A stretch of DNA of 10,376 bases from an uncultured Verrucomicrobiota bacterium. Its GTDB lineage: Bacteria; Verrucomicrobiota; Verrucomicrobiia; Limisphaerales; UBA9464. The translations under genes and the position numbers were made by a program. A model generated the notes under the pieces. That model had not been told where the DNA came from. It made no database searches and saw only the letters and a list, made by a program, of their open reading frames with translations. Location: NCBI GenBank assembly GCA_903925515.1, contig CAIYFP010000428.1, forward strand, positions 1 to 10,376, written 5' to 3'. Below, piece by piece: positions 6,692 to 10,376 of the stretch. The stretch's first letter is position 1. Each line of letters starts with the position of its first letter.

Positions 6692-9600
6692 ATGAGCGCG
6701 GACGGGCATTCGGCAGGCATGGGCGGACCGCTGGACGATCTTGCCAACATGGCGTCCCAGGTGGCCCAGGTGGCCGCCACGGCCATCGTCCTGCTCGACG
6801 GCCCCCGGCTGCGCGTCGAAGGCCAGAGCGGGCTTCGGCACGAGGAGTCCACCATGGTCGAGGATCTCGCCCGGCGCGCGCTCGACGAGGGCGGGACGCT
6901 GGAGGCGCGCGAGACCCCCGAGCTCCAGGGCGCGTCCTTCCGGTGGGCTCTCTCCACCCCCGTGGACCTCCCGTCCGGGGGGCGCGCCGGCGTGTTGCTG
7001 GTCTTCGACCGCATCCCGCGCCGCCCCACCGTCCGGCAACGCGCCGCGCTCCAGACCGTCGCGCATGAGGTCGTCTTGCACCTTGAGCTCCGGCAGCACG
7101 CCACCTCCTTGGCCGACACCCGCGCCCGGCATCGGGAGGCCGAGCAGATGCTCCGGCAAAGCGAGTTCTTCTTCGAGGCGCTCGTCGAGAGCCTGCCGCA
7201 GCACATCTTCCGCAAGGACCTCAACGGCCGGTTCACATTCGTCAACCAGCGCTTCTGCCGTCTGGTGGACAAGCCCCGCGACGAGATCCTTGGGCAGACC
7301 GACTTCGAGCTGTTCCGGCGCGACCTTGCGTTGAAGTACCAAGCCGACGACCGGCGCGTCCTCGACACGGGCCTGACCTTTGAGGCCACCGAGGAGCATC
7401 TCACGGCCGACGGCGAGCGCCAGTTCGTGCATGTCGTCAAGACGCCGCTGCTGGACCGCGGCGGCGCATGCGTCGGCATCCAAGGGATCTTCTGGGACGT
7501 GACCTCCGAGAAGCGCGCCGAGGAGGACCTCGCCCGCGAGCGCGACCTCCTCAAGGCGCTCCTCGAGCACGCGCCCGACTCCATTTACTTCAAGAACACC
7601 CGCAGCGAGATCGTCCGCGCCAGCCGCGCCTTCGCGCGCAAGGTCGGCCGCGAAGACCCCCAGCAGCTCCTGGGCAAGACCGACCACGACCTCTTCGCCC
7701 CGGAACACGCCGACCGCGCGCTCGCGGACGAGCGCCAGATCATGGCCTCCGGGATGGGCATGGACGGCAAGACCGAACGAGAGCTTTGGCCGGATGGCCG
7801 CGTCACATGGGTGCTCACCAGCAAGCTCCCCATGCGCGACGCCCGGGGCAACGTCGTCGGAACATTCGGCGTCTCCCGCGACATCACCGAGCTCAAGCGG
7901 GCGCAGGAGCGGCTCGAGCGGGCCGAGGCCAAGTACCGCGACATCGTGGAGAACGCGGTGGATGGCATCTTCCAGACGACGCCCGACGGTCACTACCTGT
8001 CGGCCAACCGCGCCTTGGCGCGCATCTATGGCTTCGCGTCCGTCGAGGAACTGATGGCCGCGCGGACGAACATTGGGGAGCAATTGTACGTGGATCGCCG
8101 TCGGCGCGAGGAGTTCCAGCGGCTGTTGCAGGAGCACGACCGCATCGAGGGCTTCGAGAGCCAGGTGTACCGCAAGGATCGCTCGGTCATCTGGATCGCC
8201 GAGAACGCCCGGGCCGTGCGGGACCCCGAGGGCCGCCTCCTCTACTACGAGGGGACGGTCGAGGACATCACCGCGCGCAAGCGCGCCGAGCACGAGCTCG
8301 AGATGGCACGCGACGTCGCCGTCGAGAGCTCGCGTGCCAAGGCCCAGTTCCTTGCCAACACCTCCCACGAGATCCGCACCCCCATGAACGGGATCGTCGG
8401 CATGACCCGGCTCCTGCTCGACACCCCCCTCACGGCCGAGCAACGGGACCACCTCGACACCCTGCGGTCCTGCGCCGACAGCCTTCTCACGATCCTGAAC
8501 GACATCCTCGACTTCTCGAAGATCGAGAGCGGCAAGGTGCAGTTCGAGTCCCGGCCCTTCGACCTGCGGGACCTCATCGAGGACACCTCCGAGCTCATGG
8601 CCGAACGTGCGTTCGGCAAGCACCTCGAGTTTACCGTCTGGATCGACCACCGCCTCCCGCCAATCGTCCGCGGCGACCCCGGGCGCATCCGGCAGGTCCT
8701 CTCCAACCTCCTCAACAACGCCATCAAGTTCACCCAGCGCGGCGAGGTTTGGCTCCGGGTCGAGGTCGCTGAGCCGATGGAAGGACCCCTGCATGCACGT
8801 TGCGAGGTCTCGGACACCGGCGTCGGCATCACCCCGGAGGCCATGGCCCGGATCTTCGAGCCGTTCGTCCAAGCCGACGGCTCCACCACCCGACGCTTCG
8901 GCGGCACCGGCCTCGGCCTTTCCATCAGCCGCGGCCTTGTCCGGGGCATGGGCGGCGAGATGGGCGTCGTCAGCGAGCCCGGCAAGGGCTCCACCTTCTG
9001 GTTCACGCTCCCGCTTGGCGACGGCGTCCCCGCATCGCCCGGCCCGCCCGGCCCGCCCGCCCAGGTGCCCCTACGCATCCTCGTCGTCGAGGATCACCCA
9101 CGCTCCCGCGAGGTGGTCGCCCATGAGCTGGCCGACACCGAGTTCGCCCCGGAATTCGCCGCGACCGCCGCCGAGGGCCTTGCGCGCATGCGAGACGCCG
9201 CCAACGCGGGAACCCCCTTCGACCTTGCCATCCTCGACCTGCAACTGCCCGACATGGACGCGCTCACCCTTGCCCATGAAGTCCACCTTTCTCCCGGGCT
9301 GGAACGTGCGCGCCTCGTCCTTGCGGCGCCCCTTGGCCAACGACTCGACGTCGGCCTCCTTCGCACCGTTGGCGTCGCCGCTCACCTTGCGAAGCCCGTC
9401 AAGCGCTCACGGCTCCTCGAAACCCTCCGCGCCATCGCCTCCGGCGAGGATGCCGCCCTCTCGCGATCCCCCGCCCCCGGCCCCGCCCCGCAACCCCGGC
9501 AGGAAGGTTTGGCGGGGCTTTCCATCCTCCTCGCCGAGGACAACATCGTGAACCAACGCGTCGCCCTCTCCATGCTCCGCAAGCTCGGCCTCTCCGCCGC

Positions 9601-10354
9601 CGTCGCAGCCGACGGCAAGCAAGTCCTTGCCATGCTCCCGCGCGAGGCCTTCGACGTGATCCTCATGGATTGCCAGATGCCCGAGCTGGACGGCTACGAG
9701 ACCACCCATCGCGTGCGCCTTGACGAGGCGGACGCGGCGTTTGGCCGTCGCGTCCCACACTTCATCATCGCGCTCACCGCCAACGCCATGGTGGGCGACC
9801 GCGAACGCTGCCTTGCGGCGGGCATGGACGACTTCCTCACCAAGCCCATGGAACTGGGGGCGCTTGAGGCCGCCCTACGCCGCGCGCTCGCTTTCCGCCA
9901 TGCGGCCATGGGGGCCCCCTCGCCACGAGCCGACCCCCTGCCCCATGGCCCGGGATCCTTGCTGGAACCTTCCCCGGCAACCGCCGGGTCCCATGATGAT
10001 GCCCCGGCCATGGACGCATCTGTCCTTGCTGCCATGGCCATCCCAGACGACCCCGGCGCGATCCACGATCTCCTTGCCTTGTTCGAGTCGGACTTCGACT
10101 CCCGCTCCCCGGGCATCGAGGTCGCAGCCGCCTCCCGCGACGGCAGGGCCCTTGCCAGCCTTGCTCACGGCCTCAAGGGAAGCGCAAGCAACATGGGTGC
10201 CCGGCGGTTGGCCTGCCTGCTCGCCCGTGTCGAGGCCGCCGCGAAGCAGGAGGACTGGTTGGTCATCGATGCCACGGTTCCATCCGTCAGGCCCGCCGCA
10301 GCCGCCTTCCATGACGCTGCAAGACAGGCGTTCGGCACCACGGCGAAGAGGTGA
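6692..10354 (+). CDS. Hybrid sensor histidine kinase, GAF-PAS3-HisKA-HATPase-REC2-HPt
   Basis: Multistep phosphorelay kinase of 1220 residues from the ATG at 6692. In-frame alternatives are GTG 6614 (adds 26 unlikely residues) and ATG 6719; 6692 has GGGGCGGG about a dozen bases upstream. No signal peptide or membrane helix is visible, so it is a cytoplasmic sensor. Order: weak GAF-like region about 15-135; PAS1 about 156-278, PAS2 285-405, PAS3 413-530, each closing with a D-I/V-T helix start (DVTSEKRAE, DITELKRAQ, DITARKRAE); HisKA with SHEIRTPMNG, phosphorylated His559; HATPase about 659-775 with NLLNNAIKFT (Asn676), DTGVGI and GGTGLGLSIS; receiver 1 about 793-910 (phospho-Asp849); Pro-rich linker; receiver 2 about 943-1062 (phospho-Asp993 in LMDCQMPELDG); HPt about 1107-1195 with AHGLKGSASNMGA, His1159. 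Phosphate would pass His559 to Asp849 or Asp993 to His1159 and on to a separate regulator, not encoded here. The signal is unknown. Confidence 0.94.
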   Translation: MSADGHSAGMGGPLDDLANMASQVAQVAATAIVLLDGPRLRVEGQSGLRHEESTMVEDLARRALDEGGTLEARETPELQGASFRWALSTPVDLPSGGRAGVLLVFDRIPRRPTVRQRAALQTVAHEVVLHLELRQHATSLADTRARHREAEQMLRQSEFFFEALVESLPQHIFRKDLNGRFTFVNQRFCRLVDKPRDEILGQTDFELFRRDLALKYQADDRRVLDTGLTFEATEEHLTADGERQFVHVVKTPLLDRGGACVGIQGIFWDVTSEKRAEEDLARERDLLKALLEHAPDSIYFKNTRSEIVRASRAFARKVGREDPQQLLGKTDHDLFAPEHADRALADERQIMASGMGMDGKTERELWPDGRVTWVLTSKLPMRDARGNVVGTFGVSRDITELKRAQERLERAEAKYRDIVENAVDGIFQTTPDGHYLSANRALARIYGFASVEELMAARTNIGEQLYVDRRRREEFQRLLQEHDRIEGFESQVYRKDRSVIWIAENARAVRDPEGRLLYYEGTVEDITARKRAEHELEMARDVAVESSRAKAQFLANTSHEIRTPMNGIVGMTRLLLDTPLTAEQRDHLDTLRSCADSLLTILNDILDFSKIESGKVQFESRPFDLRDLIEDTSELMAERAFGKHLEFTVWIDHRLPPIVRGDPGRIRQVLSNLLNNAIKFTQRGEVWLRVEVAEPMEGPLHARCEVSDTGVGITPEAMARIFEPFVQADGSTTRRFGGTGLGLSISRGLVRGMGGEMGVVSEPGKGSTFWFTLPLGDGVPASPGPPGPPAQVPLRILVVEDHPRSREVVAHELADTEFAPEFAATAAEGLARMRDAANAGTPFDLAILDLQLPDMDALTLAHEVHLSPGLERARLVLAAPLGQRLDVGLLRTVGVAAHLAKPVKRSRLLETLRAIASGEDAALSRSPAPGPAPQPRQEGLAGLSILLAEDNIVNQRVALSMLRKLGLSAAVAADGKQVLAMLPREAFDVILMDCQMPELDGYETTHRVRLDEADAAFGRRVPHFIIALTANAMVGDRERCLAAGMDDFLTKPMELGALEAALRRALAFRHAAMGAPSPRADPLPHGPGSLLEPSPATAGSHDDAPAMDASVLAAMAIPDDPGAIHDLLALFESDFDSRSPGIEVAAASRDGRALASLAHGLKGSASNMGARRLACLLARVEAAAKQEDWLVIDATVPSVRPAAAAFHDAARQAFGTTAKR

Positions 10355-10376
10355 GGCACGCCCCGCGGCGGCCGGG

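Noticed and set aside
6578..8872. 764-codon minus-strand open frame opposite the hybrid kinase, plus another at 6355-7584
   Set aside because: Antisense to PAS and HisKA domains with clear motifs. Only the last 53 codons of the second frame, beyond the kinase start, look like a genuine protein.
1..10376. A CRISPR repeat array inside the window
   Set aside because: No regularly spaced direct repeats were seen. The array is expected beyond the left edge.

Overview
The window is GC-rich DNA. Its best taxonomic clue is the partial gene at the left edge: a Cas9 whose motifs resemble the Akkermansia/Opitutae-type (type II-C) proteins I know. A citramalate synthase, a short 'putative addiction module component' protein and a very large PAS hybrid kinase fit the same background. 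Verrucomicrobiota or a relative in the PVC group is the most likely source. This is inferred from protein similarity remembered, not from a search.

Layout, left to right. (1) 1-2811, minus strand: the first 937 residues of a Cas9, running off the left edge without a stop. RuvC-I, the Arg-rich bridge helix, the REC lobe, RuvC-II, HNH and RuvC-III are all present and the catalytic residues look intact; only the C-terminal WED/PAM-interacting part is missing. (2) About 2812-2974: a divergent structured non-coding segment ending in a perfect 12-bp GC hairpin plus T-run. No gene on the plus strand needs that terminator, so I propose it is the tracrRNA. A cas9 promoter candidate overlaps its proposed anti-repeat. 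(3) 2975-3335: no convincing gene; a second terminator-like hairpin lies just before the next gene. (4) 3336-4913, plus: citramalate synthase (cimA), isoleucine biosynthesis. (5) 4914-5202: no gene seen. (6) 5801-5203, minus: a two-gene operon of a ribbon-helix-helix regulator and a small two-helix membrane protein, with a perfect inverted repeat directly before the first start codon. (7) 5819-6691: gene-poor, holding only a shortened addiction-module antitoxin-like frame (6516-6355, minus) with no intact toxin. (8) 6692-10354, plus: a 1220-residue hybrid sensor kinase with GAF-like region, three PAS domains, HisKA, HATPase, two receivers and an HPt domain.

How the parts work together: cas9 and the proposed tracrRNA form one functional unit (RNA-guided interference), and cas1, cas2 and the repeat array should lie beyond the left edge. 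The RHH/membrane-protein pair and the antitoxin-like remnant look like accessory cargo. cimA and the hybrid kinase look like resident chromosomal genes. The most valuable observations are the Cas9, the tracrRNA with its predicted repeat sequence, and the RHH-membrane protein operon with its operator.
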